Below are positions 1 through 7,419 of a stretch of DNA of 56,046 nt, one piece after another. The notes below the pieces were generated by a model that saw nothing but the letters and a program-made list of their open reading frames with translations, had not been told where the DNA came from and did no database searches. Each line of letters starts with the position of its first letter. Position 1 is the first letter of the stretch. The DNA comes from Chloroflexota bacterium (GTDB lineage Bacteria > Chloroflexota > Anaerolineae > Aggregatilineales > Phototrophicaceae): contig JAPPFH010000012.1 of NCBI GenBank assembly GCA_028875185.1, positions 1 to 56,046 of the forward strand. Reading direction: 5' to 3'. The position numbers and the translations under genes are program-made.

Positions 1-84
1 CCTTGAAAAACTCCCCTTCCCTCCTTGTGGGGGCAAGGGGCCGGGGGATGGGGGTGTAGTGGTCCCAATGAAATCCACCACTCC
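1..84. repeat. C-rich dispersed repeat, left end of window
   Basis: Positions 11-55 are the reverse complement of the CCCCCATCCCCCGGCCCC element seen again at 32448-32560 and at the right edge (56020-56046). Sequence beyond the C-rich core is also shared with the right edge: a GTGGTG-ATTTCATTG-like stretch occurs near 63-84 (minus sense) and near 55992-56010 (plus sense). The two edge copies are in opposite orientation. The rest of 85-303, before the first gene, shows no ORF with recognisable features and no clear RNA structure. Confidence 0.75.
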
Positions 85-303
85 CGCGATTCCCTAATGG
101 CGCCCCGGCAGCGCGCGTCGTTCAGCGGTCGCGTCGCCATTCAGCCGATCCTTAGCTATCCAATAGGCGCTCCCGTGTTATGCTGGGTTGCGCGGCACTC
201 TCGGTCCCGCAGTTGGCGATTGGTCGGTCATCCCCGCTTCGAGGGTCGAGAGGCATCTATTCAGCCCAAGCTTGCGCGCCGCGCGTATGCTGTTGAGGTG
301 GGA

Positions 304-1266
304 ATGTTTCACCTTGTCTCCCGCGTCTCTTTTTTGCTCCTTGCCGCGAGCCTGACCGCTCTGACGCTCGCCGACATTGCCGCGCCCCGCCTCTCAACGA
401 GTGAGCAAGTGGTCTTCGTGGCCAGGGTCTCGAGCCAACTCCAGCTTATGATTGCCGACTTGAGCCGGAGCATGAGAGCCACACTCGCCGCGGCCGGCGG
501 CGATGTCTTTCAACCGAGCATTTCCCCTCAATCGCGTGAAATCGCGTTTGCCTCTCGAGCGGGCGGCGATGCCGAGCTTTACGCGCTGAAGCCCGGCCAA
601 ACGGCGCCGCGCCGACTAACCGACAATACTTATGACGACACCCACCCGCAGTGGTCCCCCGATGGCGCATCCATCCTGTATCAAGCCGACCCGCAAGGCG
701 TCGTTCAGTTCTTCCTTATGGATGTCGACGGCGCCAACAGCCGTCAGCTCACTTTCAACGAGACCAGTTTCGCTCGTCCTTCCTGGTCGCCGGATGGCCG
801 CTCGCTGGTATTTGACGCCGGCGGCGATATATTGATCTATGATATCGTCAGCGGGACCAGCCAGGCATTGACCCATGACGCATACGGCGAATACGACCAA
901 TACTTCGACGCGCAGGCGGTCTGGTCGCCCGATGGCGCCACCATCGTCTACGATTCCTTTCGCGAAGGCTCCTGGAATCTATATATGCTGGATGTCGCGG
1001 GCGGCCATGTAAGCGCTTTGACCCCCGCGGGCCGCGATGAACAGCACGCGACTTTCACCAACCAGCCTGGGCAAATCGCCTATCAGTCGGTGACGAAGTT
1101 CCCTGGCTTGCTCTTTCTGCTGGATCTCGACAAACCATCGAACCAGCGCGCGCTGACGATACCGCCCGATACCGGCGCCTCGCTGCATTTGCTCTTTGGC
1201 AACCATCAAGCGCTGTTACTGGACGGGATCGACGTTCTCGAGCCGGATTGGCTGCGGCAACCGTAG
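304..1266 (+). CDS. Exported TolB-like beta-propeller protein
   Basis: A 320-residue protein with an N-terminal hydrophobic signal or anchor (about residues 5-27) followed by TolB/PD40-type repeats. The repeat hallmark WSPDG or a near relative recurs about every 40-45 residues (for example WSPDGASILYQAD, WSPDGRSLVFDAG, WSPDGATIVYDSF), with LYMLD-like strands between. Such propellers act outside the membrane as binding scaffolds, and no catalytic residues are expected. I chose ATG 304 over an upstream in-frame ATG at 25 because GAGG at 295-298 is well spaced and the upstream extension has no signal-like character and runs into repeat DNA. It is convergent with the WD40 gene that ends at 1284. 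The ligand or partner is unknown. Confidence 0.75.
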   Translation: MFHLVSRVSFLLLAASLTALTLADIAAPRLSTSEQVVFVARVSSQLQLMIADLSRSMRATLAAAGGDVFQPSISPQSREIAFASRAGGDAELYALKPGQTAPRRLTDNTYDDTHPQWSPDGASILYQADPQGVVQFFLMDVDGANSRQLTFNETSFARPSWSPDGRSLVFDAGGDILIYDIVSGTSQALTHDAYGEYDQYFDAQAVWSPDGATIVYDSFREGSWNLYMLDVAGGHVSALTPAGRDEQHATFTNQPGQIAYQSVTKFPGLLFLLDLDKPSNQRALTIPPDTGASLHLLFGNHQALLLDGIDVLEPDWLRQP

Positions 1267-1283
1267 ACAAAACGCCGGCGGGC

Positions 1284-2939
1284 TCAACCCGAACCAAGCG
1301 GTACGCCATAAAGAATCAGCGAATGTCGGTCGGTTGAGACTGCGACCAGCGTACCATCGGGGCTGAAGCTGACGTCATATACCGCGCCATCGGTCGCGCG
1401 CGAGACCAGCAGCTCATGCGCCACCGTATCCCAAATCGAAAAGACCCCCTCTGCCGCGCCCGCGACCAGCATAGAGCCGTCCGGGCTGAAGTCGAGCGAT
1501 GTCAATTTGAAGGTCGGTGTCTGGAAGCTTGCCTCCGGTTCTGGCTGCTGATAACGGTATAGCAATACGTTGTCAAATGGACGATCGAGGGCAAGCGCCA
1601 GCCGCTCGCCATCATCGCTATAGTCAAAAGCCAAGAACGTAACCGGCTCGCCAAACTGCAAATCGAAGATCAGCCGGTTGTCCTCGCTAAAAGTGACCCA
1701 GTTTCGCAGCCAGTCATCATCGACCATGGTCAATACGTCGCTGTGAACCGGACTGAAGACCATGGCCTGGATCAGACCCGAGTTCCCAGAATGCACTGCA
1801 TGCTGCGCCACCGTCGGCAGATCCCAAACGATTGCGGCAAAGTCGCGCTCGACGTCAAAATCCGTGTAAGCTTCGCGCCCGGCGCTTGCCAAACGTTCGC
1901 CATCCGCACTGAATGCCAGCGCGGAGATTGATCCGGCGTGCGCGTTCAAACGCAGCCGCTCGCTGAAAGTCAAGGGCTCGCCATCGAGTATCTGCCAAAG
2001 CTGCAACGCGCCCGTATCGCTGCCAACTACGAATTGCTCATTCCGCGGCCGGAAGGCGAGCGCTGAAATGCCCTCGTCCAATTCCAGGATCTGCGGCGTT
2101 AGCGTCGGCTGGTGCAGGTCGTAAACCCAGACGCCATCCGATCCGCGCGCGCCGGGCACTATCAGAAAGCGGCTATTGGAAGACCAGTCGTGCGCCGCCT
2201 GGAAATTGCCGCTAATCCGCCCAAGCTCAGACATATAGAGAATCAGATTCTTATTGAGAACTTCGCGATTTGGCGCCTTGAGCGCTGATTTGGGCGCGAC
2301 AAAGATGCCGCCATCGCCCGATTCCGCGATGTAACCCGTCTGCCCGTTCGCCAGCGCCAGCCACCAGACATAACCCTCGACGCATTCGGGACCGCCGGTG
2401 ATCAGGAGGGGCCAGGCTGCCGGGATCTGCAACAAAACCTGAGCATCGTTCGATGGCTGCCCGCGCAAATTCAAATTGCCGCCGACCGCTACCGCTTCCA
2501 TGCCCACATTAATCCGCGATCGCATATACGGTCCCGCCGTCGCCGCCTCGCCGCAGAGCCGATTGGAATATTGCGCCGCCAGCGCCGAAGCCGTCTCCGC
2601 TTCCGCCGCAGGATCGATCACGCCGCAGTAAACAACCAGCGCGCTATCGTTCGAGACGCGATAATCGTGCGTTATCGCCCGATGCGTCAGTTGAAACTTG
2701 TAACCGAGGACGGCGGCGGCGCTTCCGCTGGATGCGGTAGGGCAGCCAAGCGCGTCATTGGGGAAATTTGTCTGTTCCCAGCGCCAATTCGACAGGTTGT
2801 TTATGTCGACGCCATAGCCTAGCCGCGCGCTCAAATCCAGGAGCGCCGCTTCAATTTGGGATGGCGCTCCCTGCCCTAAAGCCAAGGCGGACAAGGCCGC
2901 GGCAATGATGATGCAGATCGTCTTGCGCGCTGTTCTCAT
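1284..2939 (-). CDS. Secreted SH3-WD40 repeat protein
   Basis: A 551-residue protein. It has a signal peptide (residues 1-22, ending LALGQG), then a small domain with the NDALGCP...YDYRV...LVVYC pattern seen in many Chloroflexota export proteins. A bacterial SH3-like module follows at about 150-206 (LNLRGQPS, then WWLALANGQTGYIAE), and then a WD40 propeller from about 250 to the end with repeats such as LAFSADGERLASAG, LDFSPDGSMLVAGA and VSFSPDGTLVAVS. It is probably an extracytoplasmic binding scaffold, since nothing suggests an enzyme. ATG 2939 is preceded by a GGGGG ribosome-binding stretch and an extended -10 promoter at 2976-2984. An in-frame ATG at 2972 would put arginine-rich sequence before the signal peptide and is less likely. 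Confidence 0.8.
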   Translation of the reverse strand: MRTARKTICIIIAAALSALALGQGAPSQIEAALLDLSARLGYGVDINNLSNWRWEQTNFPNDALGCPTASSGSAAAVLGYKFQLTHRAITHDYRVSNDSALVVYCGVIDPAAEAETASALAAQYSNRLCGEAATAGPYMRSRINVGMEAVAVGGNLNLRGQPSNDAQVLLQIPAAWPLLITGGPECVEGYVWWLALANGQTGYIAESGDGGIFVAPKSALKAPNREVLNKNLILYMSELGRISGNFQAAHDWSSNSRFLIVPGARGSDGVWVYDLHQPTLTPQILELDEGISALAFRPRNEQFVVGSDTGALQLWQILDGEPLTFSERLRLNAHAGSISALAFSADGERLASAGREAYTDFDVERDFAAIVWDLPTVAQHAVHSGNSGLIQAMVFSPVHSDVLTMVDDDWLRNWVTFSEDNRLIFDLQFGEPVTFLAFDYSDDGERLALALDRPFDNVLLYRYQQPEPEASFQTPTFKLTSLDFSPDGSMLVAGAAEGVFSIWDTVAHELLVSRATDGAVYDVSFSPDGTLVAVSTDRHSLILYGVPLGSG

Positions 2940-2975
2940 CGATAACCCCCGTTCCTCGCGGCAGCCAGCCACACA

Positions 2976-2984
2976 ATTATATCA
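2976..2984 (-). promoter_or_regulatory. Extended -10 promoter for the SH3-WD40 gene
   Basis: On the minus strand the sequence reads TGATATAAT: a perfect TATAAT box preceded by the TGN extension. No good -35 hexamer lies 16-18 bases upstream, which fits an extended -10 promoter. The box is about 37 bases upstream of ATG 2939. Basis: sequence match only. Confidence 0.45.
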
Positions 2985-3112
2985 CGGACGCCAACTCCCA
3001 CATTGCGCCCCTATAACTGCGCATGAGCGCAAGTCGCTGCTTGCAAGTCGAGGAGCAATTTGACAAAATGATATGACAATCTAATGGTAGCCCAAGATAG
3101 AAAGCTGCCGCG

Positions 3113-5827
3113 GTGGCATCGGCGCTCGATTACATCATATTTGGACACGATAGCGGAGAGGGCCGGCGGGAACGCCGTAAACTGCTCATGTTCAATGGCG
3201 TCCTGCCATCGCACGACGCCAGATTTTACGCGCAGTTGATTGACTTGGCGCCGATGACGGCTGCCGACGGCGGCGCTGCCCCTGCTCTGGCGCTGGTCAC
3301 TTATGATGGCGAACGCATGATATTAGCCGCCATCCAGCCAGCCGCCGACAACCCCGCCAACCTAAACCATCATTACGTATTCATACCGGCTGAGGCTTTG
3401 CCGGAATCGGCGGCTCAGCTGGAGGATTGGCTGGCTTACTTGCCGCAAGCTTCGCTCGATATCAACAGCACCTTGCCACTCTTGCAGCCGCCAGATTTCC
3501 AGCCGGTCGATGTCGAAACACGGACGGCCTGCCTCCAGCGCATCCTGGACGACATTCCGGACGGAAACTTCGAAGTCGCGCTGTCCTTGCTTGGCGCAGT
3601 CTTGCATGAAAAGCCCGCGATCATAACGCGGTATCCGCCCGATTTCAGCGGGCGACTTGCGCTGATCGCGGGCCTTCAGGCGCTGATCCCGGGCGCGCTT
3701 GCCGCCCGCTTGACCTTCGCCAGCCACGCGCCCGCCAGCTGCCAGCAACCGCCTCAACTGTGCTTCGCTGATGATGGCGACGAGCGCTCGAACTGGATCT
3801 ACGACTGGGGCGCCGCGCCACTTTTCGCCGATGCGTTGAATCATCCGTATATCGCTGTCTTGCGCAACCTTTGGCGCGGGGATGCCGCGTCGCTGGCGGA
3901 AGAGATTCAGCGGCTGGCGCGGCTCGCCGAAACCGGCGCCGATGCGGGCGCGCTCGGGCGCGCGCTAGAGCGCATCTCGCAACGGTTCCATATCGATCAT
4001 CATGTGCAGACGCCGGCCGATAATGTCTCCACCGAAGCGATCATCGGGATCCTGGACGGCGCGGCGCCACCCAGCGACGCAAGCCGCAGCCAATACCTCC
4101 AGAAATTATTGCGCAACGCGCTAAGCCAGCGCGACGCGGCCGCCGGCAAACGCGTGGCTGAAGAACTGGAGAAAGACTCCTCGCTGGAAGGCGCCTTGTC
4201 CGAGATATTTGATGCGATGCTTGAAGACCAGCCGGACGCGGTCTACGTCTTCATTCGCAATCGGCTGATGGACCTCGGCATTGACGAAGCCTGGATTCCC
4301 CGATTGCAAAAAGCGGCCCGCAGCTCGCTCGAGGTAGCTATCAACGAGGGTGATGTCGGCACCTTAGCCGGTTGGCTGGAATTGATCGCGCACGAGCCGC
4401 AAACTTATCAGCTCCACGACATTCTGCGGGAAGCCATCTTGCGCGCCAAGCGCCGAGCCTATGGTGACAGCGAGCTCGGCATTCATCTCATTCTGATCGC
4501 AGTACGCCGCGCGCCGGATATTGTTGACGCGCTCTTTCAAGACGAACAGCTCGTCAATGCGCTGGAGTCAAATGTGCGATCAGCGCTGCAGGAACCATCG
4601 GCGGCGTCGCTCGAGCGGCTCATCGGCGAACGAACCGAGCATTTCCTGCTCGCCTTATATCATGGCTTGCAGGTCTCAGATGAAATTCTGGTGACCTTGC
4701 CGACGGCGAAGCGGCTCTGGTCTCTTAATGAATCTGACCAGCGGGTGAATCTGCCGGCCGTGTATCGACCGCCGGCGGTGACGCGCTTGCTGGCGACCGA
4801 GGCCAGCCACCAAATGACGGAAGAGGCGCTGGAATTTCTCTTCGAAACCATAATCGCCTGCGATGATCGCAAGCTGACCCTCGATACAACCCGCCACTTG
4901 GCCGCCCGCGATCTGCTCTTCCCGCGTTTGAGCCCGGCATTGGAAAACGATGCCGTACCGCTGGATAAAGCGCTGTCGATCATGAATGCGGTTGGCAGCG
5001 TCAAGAACGCGCCGGCGCAAGAGTTGATCGACGCGCACTTCAGCTTGCTCGATTATTATCAGTGGGAGCCGCAAACGCAGCGGCTGATGGAAGCCCTCTC
5101 GCGGGTGATGGCGAAAAACCACGAGGCGCAGATTACCTATCGACATTTGTGGCGACTCTTCGCCGCCTGTCATGAATTGGAGATCGAGGGCGCCACCCGC
5201 ATTGCGATGACCCGTCTACTGCTGCAATACGCGAAGGAAGAAGATCCCTCAGCCTTGGTTGACGGCATCGCGCGCGTTTGGCGACAAATTGGCATGCGCA
5301 AGGCGCTGCAAGAATCGGTGAATGCCTGGTGGCGCAATTACACCCATCGCTTGAACATCACGCAGCTCCAGCGCCTGGCGCGCGAGTTGGATCAACAACG
5401 GAGCATGGAGACACAAAAGCACATCCTTTACTCGGTGCTGGCGATGCGCCGCTGGCTGCACAGCCAAGACCCTTTTGAGTTGGCGCAATCGATTAATGCG
5501 ACTTACACCATATTGGAGCATTTCAGCGAGGCATTTGACGCCGCGCATATCCAAGAGATCGACTCGAACACCATCCGCCGCGAACTCGATGAAGTCGGCG
5601 CCGGGCTCTCATCGGAACAGCGCCATATCCTGGCGAACAACCTGCGCAATCTCGCCAACCGGATCACGCAAATGGCGGAGAAGCGCAGCAAGCCCTCGCT
5701 CATCCGCAGCGACGACAGCATCGAGCGCCAATTGCAGCAGGGCGAAGCCAATCCGCACGGGTCGATCGACATGATGAAATGGATCGCCGGTTATCTGGAC
5801 GGCGCGCATCAGCCCAGCGACGATTGA
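3113..5827 (+). CDS. GTPase-associated protein 1-like (GAP1-N2/M-like) protein
   Basis: A 904-residue cytoplasmic protein without signal or membrane segments. The N-terminus (residues 4-100) has a pattern I associate with the GAP1-N2 domain of bacterial conflict systems: YIIFGHDSGEG..RKLL, then NHHYVFIPAEAL. Residues 155-205 (LLGAVLHEKPAI, then LIPGALAARLTFASH) resemble the adjoining GAP1 middle domain with its conserved LTF. The remainder, about 280-904, is helical and repeat-like. The family usually accompanies a TRAFAC-type GTPase, and none is seen here. I chose the GTG at 3113 because it keeps the conserved N-terminal strand, and the next ATG (3188) would remove it. A weak promoter candidate is TTGCAA (3041-3046), 17 bases, CAAAAT (3064-3069). 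The stop codon lies inside the direct repeat that bounds the downstream restriction-modification cassette. The family call is from memory of motifs. Confidence 0.5.
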   Translation: MASALDYIIFGHDSGEGRRERRKLLMFNGVLPSHDARFYAQLIDLAPMTAADGGAAPALALVTYDGERMILAAIQPAADNPANLNHHYVFIPAEALPESAAQLEDWLAYLPQASLDINSTLPLLQPPDFQPVDVETRTACLQRILDDIPDGNFEVALSLLGAVLHEKPAIITRYPPDFSGRLALIAGLQALIPGALAARLTFASHAPASCQQPPQLCFADDGDERSNWIYDWGAAPLFADALNHPYIAVLRNLWRGDAASLAEEIQRLARLAETGADAGALGRALERISQRFHIDHHVQTPADNVSTEAIIGILDGAAPPSDASRSQYLQKLLRNALSQRDAAAGKRVAEELEKDSSLEGALSEIFDAMLEDQPDAVYVFIRNRLMDLGIDEAWIPRLQKAARSSLEVAINEGDVGTLAGWLELIAHEPQTYQLHDILREAILRAKRRAYGDSELGIHLILIAVRRAPDIVDALFQDEQLVNALESNVRSALQEPSAASLERLIGERTEHFLLALYHGLQVSDEILVTLPTAKRLWSLNESDQRVNLPAVYRPPAVTRLLATEASHQMTEEALEFLFETIIACDDRKLTLDTTRHLAARDLLFPRLSPALENDAVPLDKALSIMNAVGSVKNAPAQELIDAHFSLLDYYQWEPQTQRLMEALSRVMAKNHEAQITYRHLWRLFAACHELEIEGATRIAMTRLLLQYAKEEDPSALVDGIARVWRQIGMRKALQESVNAWWRNYTHRLNITQLQRLARELDQQRSMETQKHILYSVLAMRRWLHSQDPFELAQSINATYTILEHFSEAFDAAHIQEIDSNTIRRELDEVGAGLSSEQRHILANNLRNLANRITQMAEKRSKPSLIRSDDSIERQLQQGEANPHGSIDMMKWIAGYLDGAHQPSDD

Positions 5828-5828
5828 C
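5812..5828 (+). repeat. 17-bp direct repeat, left boundary of the R-M cassette
   Basis: GCCCAGCGACGATTGAC occurs here and, identically, at 9908-9924. This copy forms the last codons and the TGA stop of the GAP1-like gene. The next base on each side differs between the copies, so the match is exactly 17 bp. Confidence 0.8.
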
Positions 5829-5853
5829 CTGTTAGGCCTAGGTTGGATAGAAT
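5824..5853 (+). promoter_or_regulatory. Promoter for the mod-res operon
   Basis: TTGACC at 5824-5829 and TAGAAT at 5848-5853, separated by 18 bases, each match the sigma-70-type consensus at five of six positions. The -35 box overlaps the TGA stop of the upstream gene and the end of the direct repeat. It implies that the restriction-modification pair is transcribed independently of the GAP1-like gene. Confidence 0.45.
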
Positions 5854-5874
5854 CGGGCGGCAGGGGGAACTGTA

Positions 5875-7419
5875 ATGCCGACACTCGAATTCAAGGGCAA
5901 GAACCACATCTACGCCCATCATCTAACCGTGCCCTATCGCCCGCTGCAGCTTGACGAATCTCGCTCGCTGCTTCCCGAATCGGATAATGGCAAAACGTCG
6001 TTGACAGACCAAAACCTCATCATCCACGGCGACAACCTGGAAGCGCTCAAAGCGCTGCTGCCGCATTACGCCGGGCGCGTGAAGTGCATTTACATCGACC
6101 CGCCATACAACACGGGCAATGAAGTCTGGCATTACAACGACAATGTCAACAGTCCAATGATGCAGGACTGGCTAAAGAAACACGGCCCAGTCGATGGCGA
6201 AGACCTGGAACGCCATGACAAATGGCTGTGCATGATGTGGCCCCGCTTGCATCTGCTAAGGGAGTTGCTCAGTGACGATGGTGTAATCTTCATATCTATT
6301 GACTACAACGAGGAACACCACTTACGGATGTTGATGGATGAATTATTTGGTGAGGTTCAATATCGTAATACTTTTGTGGTGGCAAGGGTAAAGAAGAACA
6401 TAAGGGAACGTGAAAAAATACGAGCTTTGAATTTTGGATACAATTCACTTCTTTTCTACGGTAAGTCTGACGAAAGCCTAATTGTGCCACCGACGAAGTT
6501 TCAAAAAAAGAAAGTAAGGTGGCATGCATTTGACGCACCTGGAATACGTCAAACGATGGAATATGAGCTTTTTGGAATGCAGCCGCCCGAAGGCCGCCAC
6601 TGGATGTACTCTGAGGATAGAGCCGTTGAAATGATAGACGCAGGAAGACTTCGTCCAAATCCACGTAGTGGAAAACCTCAGTACCTCCTTGATGAAAGCA
6701 ACCAGACGATGCTGGACACGAATTGGACTGACTTACAGGAATACGATAGTAAGTTCAACTTTCCCTACGGAGAAAAGAATGTGGAGCTAATACATAGGTT
6801 AGTAGGGATGATTGACGACAAAGACGCAGTCATCCTCGACTCCTTCGCCGGCAGCGGCACAACCGCACACGCCGTCCTCGCCCTGAACCAAGAAGACGGC
6901 GGCAACCGGCGCTTCATCCTGGTCGAATGCGAAGACTACGCCGACAGCATCACTGCCGAGCGCGTCCGCCGCGTCATTCGGGGCGTGCCAACTGCAAAGA
7001 ATACGCAGCTCAAAGAAGGTCTGGGCGGCTCATTCGCATACTGTACGCTAGGCGAAGCGATTGATGTGGACAGTCTGTTAGAAGGCGACGAACTTCCATC
7101 ATATTCTGACCTTGCCAGTTACTTGCTTCACACGGCGACCGGGATTTCCGCTTCAACTCAAGACTTGCAATCAAGTGATGAAGACGGTCGTTTCTATTCA
7201 AGTGATGAAACAGATTATTATCTCATTTACGCCCCGAGTCTTGAGTTTCTGCGCAGTGGCGACGCCGCCCTGAATCTTGAACGAGCCGAGCGCATCCGTG
7301 ATAAAGGCCGCTCGGCGGTGGTCTTCGCAGCGGCGAAATTCATAAGTCAAAGTGAACTCAGTAAAATGGGCATCACATTCTGCCAACTTCCTTATGAACT
7401 GGGGTTGGGAGTCTCATAG
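5875..7419 (+). CDS. mod: Type III restriction-modification methyltransferase (Mod)
   Basis: A 514-residue adenine-N6 DNA methyltransferase that uses S-adenosylmethionine to protect the recognition site and supplies specificity to the Mod-Res complex. Catalytic motif IV DPPYNTG is at residues 75-81 and AdoMet-binding motif I FAGSGTT at 324-330. This is the beta-class order (IV, target-recognition region, I) typical of type III Mod. ATG 5875 has a GGGGG ribosome-binding stretch 10 bases upstream. The last base of the stop codon is the first base of the res start (TAGTG), implying translational coupling. The segment encoding roughly residues 135-318 is markedly AT-rich with different codon use from both flanks, which suggests replacement of the target-recognition domain. 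Confidence 0.93.
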   Translation: MPTLEFKGKNHIYAHHLTVPYRPLQLDESRSLLPESDNGKTSLTDQNLIIHGDNLEALKALLPHYAGRVKCIYIDPPYNTGNEVWHYNDNVNSPMMQDWLKKHGPVDGEDLERHDKWLCMMWPRLHLLRELLSDDGVIFISIDYNEEHHLRMLMDELFGEVQYRNTFVVARVKKNIREREKIRALNFGYNSLLFYGKSDESLIVPPTKFQKKKVRWHAFDAPGIRQTMEYELFGMQPPEGRHWMYSEDRAVEMIDAGRLRPNPRSGKPQYLLDESNQTMLDTNWTDLQEYDSKFNFPYGEKNVELIHRLVGMIDDKDAVILDSFAGSGTTAHAVLALNQEDGGNRRFILVECEDYADSITAERVRRVIRGVPTAKNTQLKEGLGGSFAYCTLGEAIDVDSLLEGDELPSYSDLASYLLHTATGISASTQDLQSSDEDGRFYSSDETDYYLIYAPSLEFLRSGDAALNLERAERIRDKGRSAVVFAAAKFISQSELSKMGITFCQLPYELGLGVS

